A stretch of DNA of 64,000 nucleotides from Monoplex corrugatus. Lineage: Eukaryota; Mollusca; Gastropoda; Littorinimorpha; Ranellidae. Shown one piece after another: positions 24,233 to 34,437 of this stretch. Position numbers and translations under genes: made by a program. The stretch lies in the NCBI GenBank assembly GCA_030674185.1, contig JAPXFY010000023.1, positions 22,700,782 through 22,764,781 of the forward strand, written 5' to 3'. Below the pieces are notes generated by a model. That model saw only the letters and a program-made list of their open reading frames with translations, made no database searches and was not told the origin of the DNA. The stretch's first letter is position 1. Each line of letters starts with the position of its first letter.

Positions 24233-25147
24233 GATGTTTATGTGTATGCATTTCATAAATGAAATAAGTAATTAAAGACTTTTGAGTATTATTATCATTG
24301 TTAAGCAAAATACATAGTATTCTTGTGCGTGTGTTTGTTTTTGTTTGATTGTTTGTTTGTTTGTGTATGTGTGTGTGGGGGGGGGGGGGGAGAGCGACAG
24401 ACAGGCAGCCAGAAAGATTTCAGTGTAGTTAAGTGGGTATGATATTCAGGAGTTTTTATTTCTTTTTAATACCAGTGAACCTAAAGTTCTCGTAAATGTA
24501 TTAAGTTTTCTCTCCCTCCCCCCCCCTCTCTCTCTCTCTCTGTCTTTCCATTTTTTTTAATGAATGGTGGTCTCGGTATCGTGATCCCAATCTTGACTCT
24601 TGCATGGACATGTGTGTATACGTTCCTACTATGGCAGTAAGGAGATTGCCGTATACAAGACTATCAGTGAAATGTTGGTGCTAGTGTGAAAGATAATGGA
24701 GTCCATGCCGTTATCAGTGATCTCGATTTACCCACCGCTACCTCCACAAGAAGCAAAAAAAGATCCGTTTGATAAGTCAGTCTGTTAAAACATACTTTAC
24801 TCTTCCTGTGTATGTGTTTCTTTCTGCTGTAATAACTGGTGAACTCTTGTTTTCGTTGTTGGAAGTTGGCTTATTTTTCTCATGAAACAGTGAAGGCGCG
24901 ATATTTTCAGAATCGTTCTCCTCCTTTTCTGTGTAATCCCGTTACACATTATGGCAACAAACCAGTTCGTGTTTGATATCTATGTGTAGGGGAGAGAGTC
25001 TACTTTTCGGTAAGATTGATAATTACATATATGGATAAATGACCAAAACAGTATTGCGGGAAATGTAGAAACAGTAGTAATCACGGCACACAAAGGCAGC
25101 CACACAGTCCTGCTTGCCTACCGATGACTCACAGCTCAAAACCGCTG

Positions 25148-25345
25148 ACGGGCCGTATAGCTTAGCGGGTAAGCAGGAAAACACGCCTCTCGCGTGCGAA
25201 TCGCTGCCACCGTGTCCGAAAACTTAGTGATCGCCCAGCGGCCGGTTTAAACAGCCGTGTCCTCAGTGAGAGGCCCCAGGATTTCTCTGGATTGAAAATC
25301 ATCCTTAATGATGCGACAAACTCATCTAATTACGTTAGTATTTTG
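25148..25345 (+). mobile_element. possible tRNA-derived SINE
   Basis: GGGCCGTATAGCTTAGCGGG contains an A-box-like TAGCTTAGCGG, and CGTGCGAATCGC about 40 bases later resembles a degenerate B box (GGTTCGAATCC). The body does not fold into a plausible functional tRNA by eye. A tRNA-derived SINE head is the more likely reading. Confidence 0.35.
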
Positions 25346-25546
25346 TGTGTGTTTTATCGTTCTTTAAGGAAAAAAATGTTATGTCATCCATAAAGGCTTC
25401 TTAGAGGGGACATTTGGTATCCATCTCCGACGTCTGCTGGACCTGAACTGCTCACGCTGCCCTTGAGATGACTTCTATTGTTAACACGAACATTATTGGA
25501 AAAATTGCAGGACCCATTGCAGCGCCAGGCACTGAATTGATCGATT

Positions 25547-25547
<1 letters not shown>

Positions 25548-25631
<84 letters not shown>

Positions 25632-25645
25632 GTGTATGTGTGTGA
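25548..25645. repeat. TG microsatellite
   Basis: Nearly pure TG tract of about 95 bases. Confidence 0.95.
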
Positions 25646-25942
25646 CAACGTAAGGCTGTAGGTGACTGGTAGTGTTTTGCAGTTCATGCAGGTTCATGAA
25701 GATCTAGCAATTGATCATTCTTCTCAGAGACAGAATACACCAGTCCAGGTTAAATGAAAATGATCCTTTATTTGAAAAACGTAGAAAACATAACAGGACT
25801 GGGTAAATACTTCATACATCCGATGCACCACTCCTAGTTTGCAGAACTATTCTTCTTCAGCCCTCTCAAATCTAGCAACTCCACGAATCTACAACGACTT
25901 CTCTATCTCTGACAGCAGACTTACACTTCAGTTCTTTTGATT

Positions 25943-25944
<2 letters not shown>

Positions 25945-26022
<78 letters not shown>
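25945..26022. repeat. TC (GA) microsatellite
   Basis: Nearly pure TC tract. On the minus strand it lies just downstream of the TATA box as a GA tract. Confidence 0.95.
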
Positions 26023-26027
<5 letters not shown>

Positions 26028-26042
26028 ACCCACAGTCGCGCT

Positions 26043-26160
26043 GTATTTATAACACCATGGAAAGTTCCAGAATATTCTCGGCTTTTCCCTAGATTTTCAG
26101 CCAATCATAGCCGCATTCTGGAACTTTCCCTTTCTAGAATATTCTGAAGTTCCAGCCAAT
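26043..26160 (-). promoter_or_regulatory. heat-shock elements, CCAAT boxes and TATA box
   Basis: Plus-strand reading: 26,059-26,078 is four perfectly spaced alternating pentamers (GAA-TTC-GAA-TTC with two-base spacers). 26,115-26,129 gives TTC-GAA-TTC. 26,131-26,145 gives TTC-GAA-TTC. CAGCCAAT occurs twice (26,098-26,105 and 26,153-26,160). TATTTATA at 26,043-26,050 is TATAAATA on the minus strand, only 8 bases from the nearest HSE. Three or more alternating nGAAn units are the known binding site of trimeric HSF. Confidence 0.7.
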
Positions 26161-26440
26161 AATTATACAGATTAGATTACGTTTTTCTTGTCATTTCTAG
26201 ATTGTTCCAAAGGATTCTACATTTTCCATACAACGAAATCGAACTTAAACATATATTTTCAGTGTTAGCATAAACCAAAATAAATATTCTTGATTCATTA
26301 TCGAGTGAATCACAAACCAACCTTCAAGAACAAACAGTGGAGAGTAGGTGAATCGACGGACACATTTTGACGTGACACTTCTCTTATTGACATTCGCACT
26401 TTCACATTGAGTTTCTATTTTCTCTTTTTTTTTAATGTAA

Positions 26441-26442
<2 letters not shown>

Positions 26443-26511
<69 letters not shown>

Positions 26512-26512
26512 T

Positions 26513-26552
<40 letters not shown>
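26443..26552. repeat. GT/GC microsatellite
   Basis: GT tract with a central run of GTGC tetranucleotides. Confidence 0.95.
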
Positions 26553-26556
<4 letters not shown>

Positions 26557-26574
26557 AACCACCTTGAGAAACCA

Positions 26575-27860
26575 TGAAAGTACTTCTTCAGCATTTCTCA
26601 TATGTTCTTTGGGATATGATACATCTCGAGAGCCAAATGAATCATCTTGTGTAGGACTGATCCACATGCATTTGCCAGATCAGGCCACACTACTTCGAAG
26701 TCCATTTTGTCTAATTTAGTTGTTTGGATTGCTTTCCAAATCATTGAGGCATGCTCTACGCAGTCAGACATTCCTTGCATGCTTCCTCTCTGGACTGACA
26801 CATCCATGTACTCATTTTCTATCAGATGTTTATTCAGCTTTGGTGCCATGGGAGAGAAAAAGATTTTCTCTTCAGTGTTTAGATGTGATATTGGTCTGAA
26901 CTTGTCAACGTCATTCTCAATCCATTCTTTTGCAATGTACCTACCATCAGCTATCATCCATTGGTTGCTTATCTTCAAGTTCCTCCATGCTGATCACATC
27001 AGTTTGCTGAAACACTCAAGGCCGGTTCAATATTTCTACAGCAGGTAGGATATTTCATTAGGCCCATGTGAGGATCTGGCTCTGGCTTTCTTAACCACTT
27101 TGTTTATTCATTCAGTGTTGGTGGTTTGTCATGAAACATTTTCCCTGGTGCTGCAACTGGATTTCAAGTGAAGACTCGCTTTGATGGTCAAAATGCATTT
27201 TTCTGAGAGGCTTCTCCAGGACTTCTTTGTTCAGTGAGTGTCACATCACAGATTTTAACCTCTCAAATTGTTTTCTGTCAAACTGAGATAGATGCAATCT
27301 TGGGTCTTCTTTTGTTTTTATTCCTTCTCCTCTTTGCTTATTCTTCTTTCCGAAGGGCAATGTGTTCTACTTTTAGGTTTGTCCATTGTTTTTCTAAACC
27401 TTGTTTCTGAATTACTGAGGCGGTCTTCGTTTATTTCTTGAGATTCCTCTCCTTTCTGTGGATGTTGTCCAGCTCTCGATGACATAAAAAAATTCTGAGG
27501 AGGTGTTTTCATCTTTGGCTCTTTTGCTGCATCGGCATCCTTACAAGTTGCATATACATTATCTCCGAAGTGGCCTGTTGGTGTTTCAGGATGCTGTTTC
27601 CTACCTGCACATTTAGTTTGTGGACTGTTTCTTAATCCAGCCTTGTCCGTTCCTCTTTTGCGCTTGCAGGTGGAAAGTTTCCTTTCTGGTGCTTGGCATT
27701 AAGACCCTGCACAAATTTATCATCAGAACCATCAGCGTGCATTGTCCTTGGTACTGTGGTTTGATTCCTGGCCTTGGTTTCCGACGTCTTATCTGCTGGT
27801 GCTTTGTGCTGCTGCTCATTCACCATCCACAGAATTATTCCCCTTTCAATAGAGAGGTCA
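26575..27860 (-). mobile_element. R2/Hero-like LINE, N-terminal and RT part
   Basis: Minus strand, in order: HADGSDDKFVQGLNAK, a basic region, VAAPGKMFHDKPP, RARSSHGPNEISYLL, ISNQWMIADGRYIAKEW, FRPISHLNTEEKIFFSPM, DVSVQRGSMQGMSDCVEHAS and FEVVWPDLANACGSVLHKM. The core RT motifs of this family are recognisable, with the usual L-D-L-A-N decayed to P-D-L-A-N. The frame breaks at the microsatellite at 26,552. The related copy at the right end of the window shares the same order. Confidence 0.7.
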
Positions 27861-27869
27861 AGTGATTAA

Positions 27870-28910
27870 ACCACACGCCAACCACCGTTTTATAGTACAT
27901 ATACTGGTCGTGGACTTTTTATCATGTTCACTTCTGCATTCTGCACACCGTCTCCACTTCTTAACCTACATGGTATTTTCAAAAACCCAGGTTCTAAAAA
28001 TAACTGGTCACTGGGGGGAGGGGGAGGGGGTAGCGAAGATGTGAAGGCAGAGCAAAGTAGAATAGCAATCTGTAACTAGTCTACCAATCAGCTGACTATT
28101 CACAGAAAAACAAGAACACATTTTAAAGATTTCTGTCGTAACTGTGTATCTGTTTACGAACCTTTCTTAATATCCTGCCAGTTCACCAATGCAGTGAAAT
28201 CTGTACTATCTGTTTTCAATCTCACTTTATAAAAAGAGATAGAAGGAGATTGTTCCATATAGACAGGAGGGATGATGTTTGTGTCATCTGTCTATGCCTG
28301 TGATAAAAAGTTGTCAGCAAAATTTTCTGTTGTTTTTCATGGATTTTCTTTTTATCAAATTTGGATCATAGCTGTGGACAATTGAAGAGTCACAAAGACA
28401 TGATCCTAACTGAATGTCACATGGCAGAAAAGCTTAAAATGAGTTTTGTTTGTTTGTTTGTCTGTTTGTTTGAGGAAGGCCCGTGTAAAGAGTCCTTCTC
28501 AGGCAGCATCAATTTTTCTCATTCTCCTTTCAGGATGTAACATTATACCGTAGTCCTTGCTTAAGTCAAGTTTTTATTTCATCTGATGCTTTATTCAAGA
28601 TCACAGTGACTTTGAGAAGTGTAAAATCTGGACTAGCGTGTTTTGATTTTATTTAAAAAGGAAGATTGATAGAATGGCTTGACAATCATAGATTTTCATT
28701 TCCTGTGCTGTTTTGTCCCAGATCTGGTGACTTTATTACTTTGTTGTCTTTTGTGGACGCCTCACAAAGGCTATTTGGTAGAATATTTGTGCCTGACATG
28801 TTTTGTAAATTTAACACCATTCTCATATTTATTACTATGTGTTTCTGGTTTCTATTATGCTTTAATGCTGGCAATCACTTCAGTGCCAATTGCACGTAAA
28901 ATTTCAGAGT
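27870..28910. other. no gene recognised
   Basis: AT-rich. A GTTT run lies at 28,446-28,470, and a stretch at 28,700-28,790 vaguely resembles the foldback arm family (TTTGTGGACGCCTCACAAAG). Nothing else. Confidence 0.4.
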
Positions 28911-28918
28911 TAACAATA

Positions 28919-29024
28919 CAATACAATACAATATTTTATTTGTATAGCGCAAAATCTTGATAAAATCAAATCTAAGCGCTAAAACAGACACACACGCACG
29001 CACGCACGCACACACACGCACTCA

Positions 29025-29074
<50 letters not shown>

Positions 29075-29475
29075 GCACACCCACACGGCTATAAATGGGA
29101 GAAAGATAAAAGCAATGGGAAATTATAGAGAGCATATTATATACAATTATATATTACAATGTGATTCCCCTCCGAGTGGAGACAGGCTGCAGAGGGGATT
29201 GAGTGAGGTCAGGATTTTATGCAGAGGAGAAAAGGTGAGTTTTGAGAGCGGACTTGAAGGAGACAAAAGTAGGTTGCTGACGGACAGAGAGAGGAAGTTT
29301 GTTCCAGGAAAGTGGACCAGAAACAGAGAAGGCTCGTGGACCATAGGTATTGAGCTTAGTGCGTGGAAAGCGAAAAGTCAGAGGATCGGAGGCAGAGCGG
29401 AGGGTACGTGAGGGAACATAGATCTCAAGTAGGCTTGACAGGTAATCGGGGGCTGCGTTATTGAGGCAGGTCTGT
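28919..29475 (-). mobile_element. CR1/L2-like LINE, young 5'-truncated copy
   Basis: Minus-strand copy of the LINE at 1-977. The last about 65 codons match it almost residue for residue (MVHEPSLFLVHFPGTNFLS, LLLSPSSPLSKLTFSP). Its 3' UTR contains the same GT/GC microsatellite (28,988-29,092) and the same terminal GATTTTGCGCTATA. The tail is TATTG repeats. High similarity implies recent activity. Confidence 0.85.
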
Positions 29476-29479
29476 TTTA

Positions 29480-30095
29480 TTGCTGTCTGTCAAAGTGTGC
29501 TAGGTTTGTTTCCATTTCACACAGATGCTGACCATGTGCTAACATATGTGACCCTCTCTCAAATGTTGGGACGTGAGTCGCATCTGAGCGAACAGAACTA
29601 CAGCCTCAGAACGTGGTGATAAGTTTCACACTGATACTCACCCTAAGGGAAATGAAATTTAAGCATTGATTGTGATAATGCTGAGCCATGCTCTTCAATG
29701 TTACCTGAAACTGGTAATTTTTACATTGCCTCGACTCAATCTCTTACGGAGCTCGAGTTATTCCACGCATTAATATGACGTCTGTGACGTCAACTTTCAA
29801 ACCTTGCAAACAATAATTCAAAATAAACCAATAAGAAATCAGATGAGAACATTCATAGTAATTGCTAAGGAAAACTTGGCGGTGAATTTTCTCAAACTTT
29901 CTCATCCGTTTCCTCAAAATAACGATTATGAACGTGTGATATTTTAATTCAGTTGACCACTACTTCTACACGTTTTGTCCAACAGACTTCATTTATACAT
30001 TACTGGAAAAGAAATTCAGTGTTTTTTCTAATGATACCAATAACGTGCTCTATTTATAAATCGATTGTGTCCCCAGTTGTGAGAATAAGTCACAT
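29480..30095. other. presumed 5' flank of the mosaic gene
   Basis: Unique AT-rich sequence with no repeat I can name. No convincing TATA box or CpG-rich promoter was seen, so the transcription start of the gene to the right may lie elsewhere or in an upstream exon. Confidence 0.3.
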
Positions 30096-32120
30096 ATGCT
30101 TTCAGCCAACCATGCCAAGAAGACGAATGTTGGTAGTAACTGGTGGCAGCATTTTGCTTTATCAATGGTGATGATGTGGTCACTGTTGGACGTTGTCAAC
30201 ACTCAGAATCATGGCGAGACTGCACACATTGTACGCCCGAAGAAACAAGACAGTAATCAGTCTCATCAAACCACCGACCAGTCAAGATTTGACACGGCAC
30301 CTGTTTGGAATTACACCCACCACAAACAGGGAAGGGAGCACTGATGGAGACTCAGCCCACAACAGTCATCAATACCGATAGTTGGGAGAAAGCTAATCAT
30401 CATACATCCATCAGTTATATGACAGATGAAGACGTTATAAGTGACAATGTGACCAATAATCGGACGTATAATGGTACAAACCCACCTTTTTCAGTGCTCA
30501 TTCAGTCTAACACGTTCAGTGATACAAGCCAGTCTTTATCAGCCACAACCAAATCCAACACAATACGTGATATAAGTTTGGAAATTTTAAAAACAACTGA
30601 ATTAAACACATCTGGTGACGCAAGCTTGCCAGTTTCAGATACAGCTGCGTCGAACTCTTTAGCCATACAAGTCTGTCTTTATCAAGCTTTACAGAGTCCA
30701 TTACGACAAACCCCATAAACTCCACATCAGCAGACAACACAGACACTGCATTCAATGCAACTGGACTCAAACCCACAGCCACACCACACACCTTGAAGAT
30801 ACTGAAGGCCATGTGGTGTGGACTGAACCTGGCAGGAGTTGTTCTTGTATTCACGACATTTCCTGGCACATCAAACCAACCCTTGACAACCAGGGCATAA
30901 TCTTCACTTCACCCACTTCAGTTTAAAATGGTACGAACATCTTGAAGTGTATCAAGGAGACCAGCGCACAACTGACAAGTTACTGTTTCGCCATCCTGAT
31001 CTAACAACTGCCGTTTTACTTTTGCCTCATGGTGACATTTTTGTGTGGGTCAGAACCATGCCATGGCCTTTCTTCACTGTAGAGAGCTCCCCATCTGGTT
31101 TCAGTCTCAATTACTCCACTCATCCTCTGCACCTCCTGCCCACAGCTTTATCAAATACACACATGACGTTCAAACGTGTGGCTCCTCTGATTGCTGATGT
31201 TCTGTATGAGTGTTCTTCTGCCACTATCCCTGCCTATATCCTATGTGACAAGGTGCAGCAGTGTGTAGGGGGCGAGGATGAACCTGCTGACTGTCCCTAC
31301 AGATCTGTCTCCTGTGGTCACCCCTGGTTTGTCCACCATGACCGCTGTCTTCAAGTCATCTTCACATCAACAAAGGACATGCCTCAACCTTGTGATCCAC
31401 AGTCTGGTGGTAAACTGCAGTCCTACAGCGCCTGCAGAACCTAAACTGTTGGCTTCTATTATTGCACGTGTTGGGATTTCAGGTATTTGTCTAGCTGTTG
31501 ATTTGACCTATAAACCCATCTCCAGCAGGTCTTTACAGGTGAAGCTACAATATCAACACATATGGCAATGGGGACAAGGAATCCTGAACCATGGACATCA
31601 ACCACAGCGAGGCACCAGTTCAACTCAAAGTTCGCTCTTTTCTTTTCACATGGAAAGGTGTCTATAAAACCATTCTATGGATCTCTGTGTGACTACAACA
31701 CCACAAGAATTGGTTTTCTCTGTATGAAGGACGACGTCAAGTTCACTGACCAAGGATCAAACAGTCCACGTTCTGTCAGACTTCAGCGTCATCTGAACAA
31801 CACACATAGTAACAGTACAACAGACATGCTTCCCTTTGTTAAACTTTATAAACATTCGCTGAAATATTGTACAGATGGTTCTTTTGTGCTCCCGTTTCAG
31901 CAGTGTCCTCAGAACAACAAAGACCTGTCCTGGTCTCCCAATAACTTCAAGCTGTTTGACTGCATGGTGGGGGTCAAGTTCATTACGCCTTGATATGTGA
32001 TGGCCACAGTGACTGTGGGGATGGCAGTGATGAGACAGGCTGTGCCATTCCCACTGACATCTCCATACTTCAGGCCTACCATGTTTGTGCCAATGGTCAA
32101 CTCATTCCTCTTATGAAAGA
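30096..32120 (+). pseudogene. 5' coding block of mosaic gene: leader, S/T-rich, CUB-like, LDLa, CTLD, LDLa (frameshifted)
   Basis: Coding signal runs through all three frames in domain order. A hydrophobic leader-like stretch (ALSMVMMWSLLDVV, about 30,155-30,200) is followed by a Ser/Thr/Asn-rich region to about 30,780. A CUB-like domain follows (about 30,790-31,120; HDISWHIKPTLDNQGIIF, then WYEHLEVYQGD and SGFSLNYS), an LDLa-like module (31,205-31,294), a C-type-lectin-like domain (31,313-31,735; CGHPWFVHHDRCLQV to GFLCMKDD), another LDLa-like module (about 31,955-32,032) and the start of a third. One-base shifts fall near 30,335, 30,690, 30,910, 31,440, 31,560 and in a G run at 31,969-31,973. 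The donor is GTGAGT at 32,121. It is either a decaying gene or carries consensus errors. Confidence 0.6.
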
Positions 32121-33070
32121 GTGAGTATGTACACGAAAGCGTTTGCTTTGTAAGAGATAAATGTAAATACACATTTAATGCAAATCAATCAGATTGAAAG
32201 CAGCTGCCTGCATTGTATAAACCAGAAACAATAGAAACGTGTATGAAAATGAACATAAAGACATTGATTTAAATGAATGGAACAAGCCAGGAAGCCGCAT
32301 TACTTCATTCATTTGGTGAGCATGTAATGTTTACTCAAAACACAGCACACCACAAACCACAACTCATGCACCCCCGCACATACACGTGGGTAAATGCTAT
32401 ACATCTGAGATTATTCGACGATTAGGACAAAAGAAATACATTTTGTCTTTTATAATTTTATTGTTCCAATTTTTTTCAGTGCGTGTATGCACATTGCTTT
32501 GCCAACACCAGCAGGTGGTATGTTACTGCACAGTCTGCATACTTTTATCAGTGGATATGCATGCTGTATTTTCAATCACTGGACATGCTTCATTCGACGA
32601 TTATGTACAAAGCAGTATTCAACAAACACATTTTTAGTCTGCATAAGGGTTTGCAATGCAAACCAATTATTTCGGAATTGTTCCACATTTTACATCAGTA
32701 AGCGTGTAAGCACATTGATTTGCAACACCATGCAGTGGTATGTTACTGCACAGTCTGATACTTTGTATCAGTGGATATGCATGCTGTGTGTTTTCAACAC
32801 TGACACTGCCATGACATGTATATATACAACGCCAGATATTCAACAAACACATTTGTTATTCTGCAGAAAGGGGCTCATCTGCAATGCAAACCTAAAGCTT
32901 TCGGAATTTCAACATTTCACACGTAAAGCTAAACACAGAAGAATATAAGAATACATATGTAGAGCATGCAGCATATTGTACATACTGTATTATCATTAGA
33001 TTTGTACATTATATAAATGTATTTAACATGTGTATATGTTCGCGCATATGTGTGTGTGGTGGCGGCGCGG

Positions 33071-33104
<34 letters not shown>

Positions 33105-34317
33105 TGGTGTGTGTTGTGTGTGTGTGTGTGTGTGTTGTGTGGAGTGTGTGTATGTTGTATCTGATGTGAAATCGATGAAGTATTTCAAGATTTTGTAACA
33201 ATGAACAGACAGATTGAAAAAGACTGTTTCATGCTCCATATGTGTGTGACACATCCTTAACCACAAAAGCGTGTGAAACCAGAACATATACTATATTCTG
33301 CATCGTGTAAGCCACACCCCGCCCTCTCTCTCTTTCTCTCCTTCTCTTGTGGACATTAACCAAATATAAAAGTATAATATATTGGTACATTTCTACATAC
33401 CAACAGCTGGAATGGGTCCACCAAAAAGATGTCTGAGCAAGATGTGCAAAATCAATGAAAAGACTTGAGTGTCCAGCGTTCACTTTCTGATGAAGTGTGG
33501 TTTGCCAAATATACAGTTTCTACTTATCAAATGCCAGGCCAGCTTCGTTTGATAGGACCTGTTGTCCTTAGGGAAGACAATCACATCCTAAAATGGTGCT
33601 GTATAGCGAGCTGAAGGAAGACTGCCATGACCAGGGAAGACCACTGAAGTGATACAATGATACTCTGAAGGCCAGCTACATCAATAATTGCATCTGTCAA
33701 GAGCCACAATAGTGTGTGAACAATTCGATGTTGTGAATGCTGTGTTTGTGGATCATTTTGCTTCCCAATCACATTGTGGACTTAAATCATTGAATCATCT
33801 TCTCCAGTTCGACACTCAAGAAACAGGAAAGTTTGCTAATCTGTTGCTTTTGTTCTAAGTCTGTTGAATTTGTTTCTTTTCTGTTTTTTTGTATTTGTTT
33901 AACAAAGACTATTAGCCGAAAAAACGAGTCTGTTTTGTTTGTTGATTACGTGTCTTATGTGTACAGTTCTCATTCCATTAGGTGTGTTTATTGTTTTCAA
34001 CATTTGTTTGATTTGTCTACTGTCACAATTTCAGACAAGTTAAGTATCAGTGCAGAAAAGAAATAATGTGCATCTGATAATGAATTCTGCAGAAATTACC
34101 TGTGTGACGGTGCCCCAGACTGTCTGGACCAAAGTGATGAACGTCTGTGTTCCACGTGCACAGAAGGGAAGATTATGTGTCCTGGCTTTGGCTGTCGACC
34201 TCCAGATACGCTGATTTCCTAAACTGTACCTCTTCTGATAAAGGTATGTATGTGTGTGTGCGCCTGCGAGCGCGCGAACGCACGAGTGCGCGCACACCGC
34301 GTGTGTGTGTGTGTGTG

Positions 34318-34348
<31 letters not shown>

Positions 34349-34353
34349 ATGTG

Positions 34354-34384
<31 letters not shown>

Positions 34385-34397
34385 GCGTGTGTGTGTG

Positions 34398-34437
<40 letters not shown>

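Larger units (their letters stand above)
25740..26225 (-). other. compact heat-shock-type transcription unit (possible solo LTR)
   Basis: Read on the minus strand: HSE and CCAAT clusters (26,160 to 26,059), TATAAATA (26,050 to 26,043), a GA tract (26,022 to 25,945), then AATAAAGGATC near 25,770. A transcript starting about 30 bases after the TATA box and ending after the AATAAA would be about 250-280 bases, with no worthwhile open frame. The layout fits a promoter-R-U5 arrangement of a solo LTR or a short noncoding heat-shock transcript. A candidate left end TGTAGAATCC at about 26,219 was noted but no matching terminus or target duplication. Confidence 0.45.

Noticed and set aside
25148..25220. 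tRNA gene
   Set aside because: A-box-like and weak B-box-like motifs exist, but stems and a proper T-loop are not formed; a tRNA-derived SINE is more likely.
31969..31973. Stop shortly after this G run as true end of a protein
   Set aside because: The LDLa signature continues uninterrupted one frame over, so this is a one-base shift and not a natural terminus.
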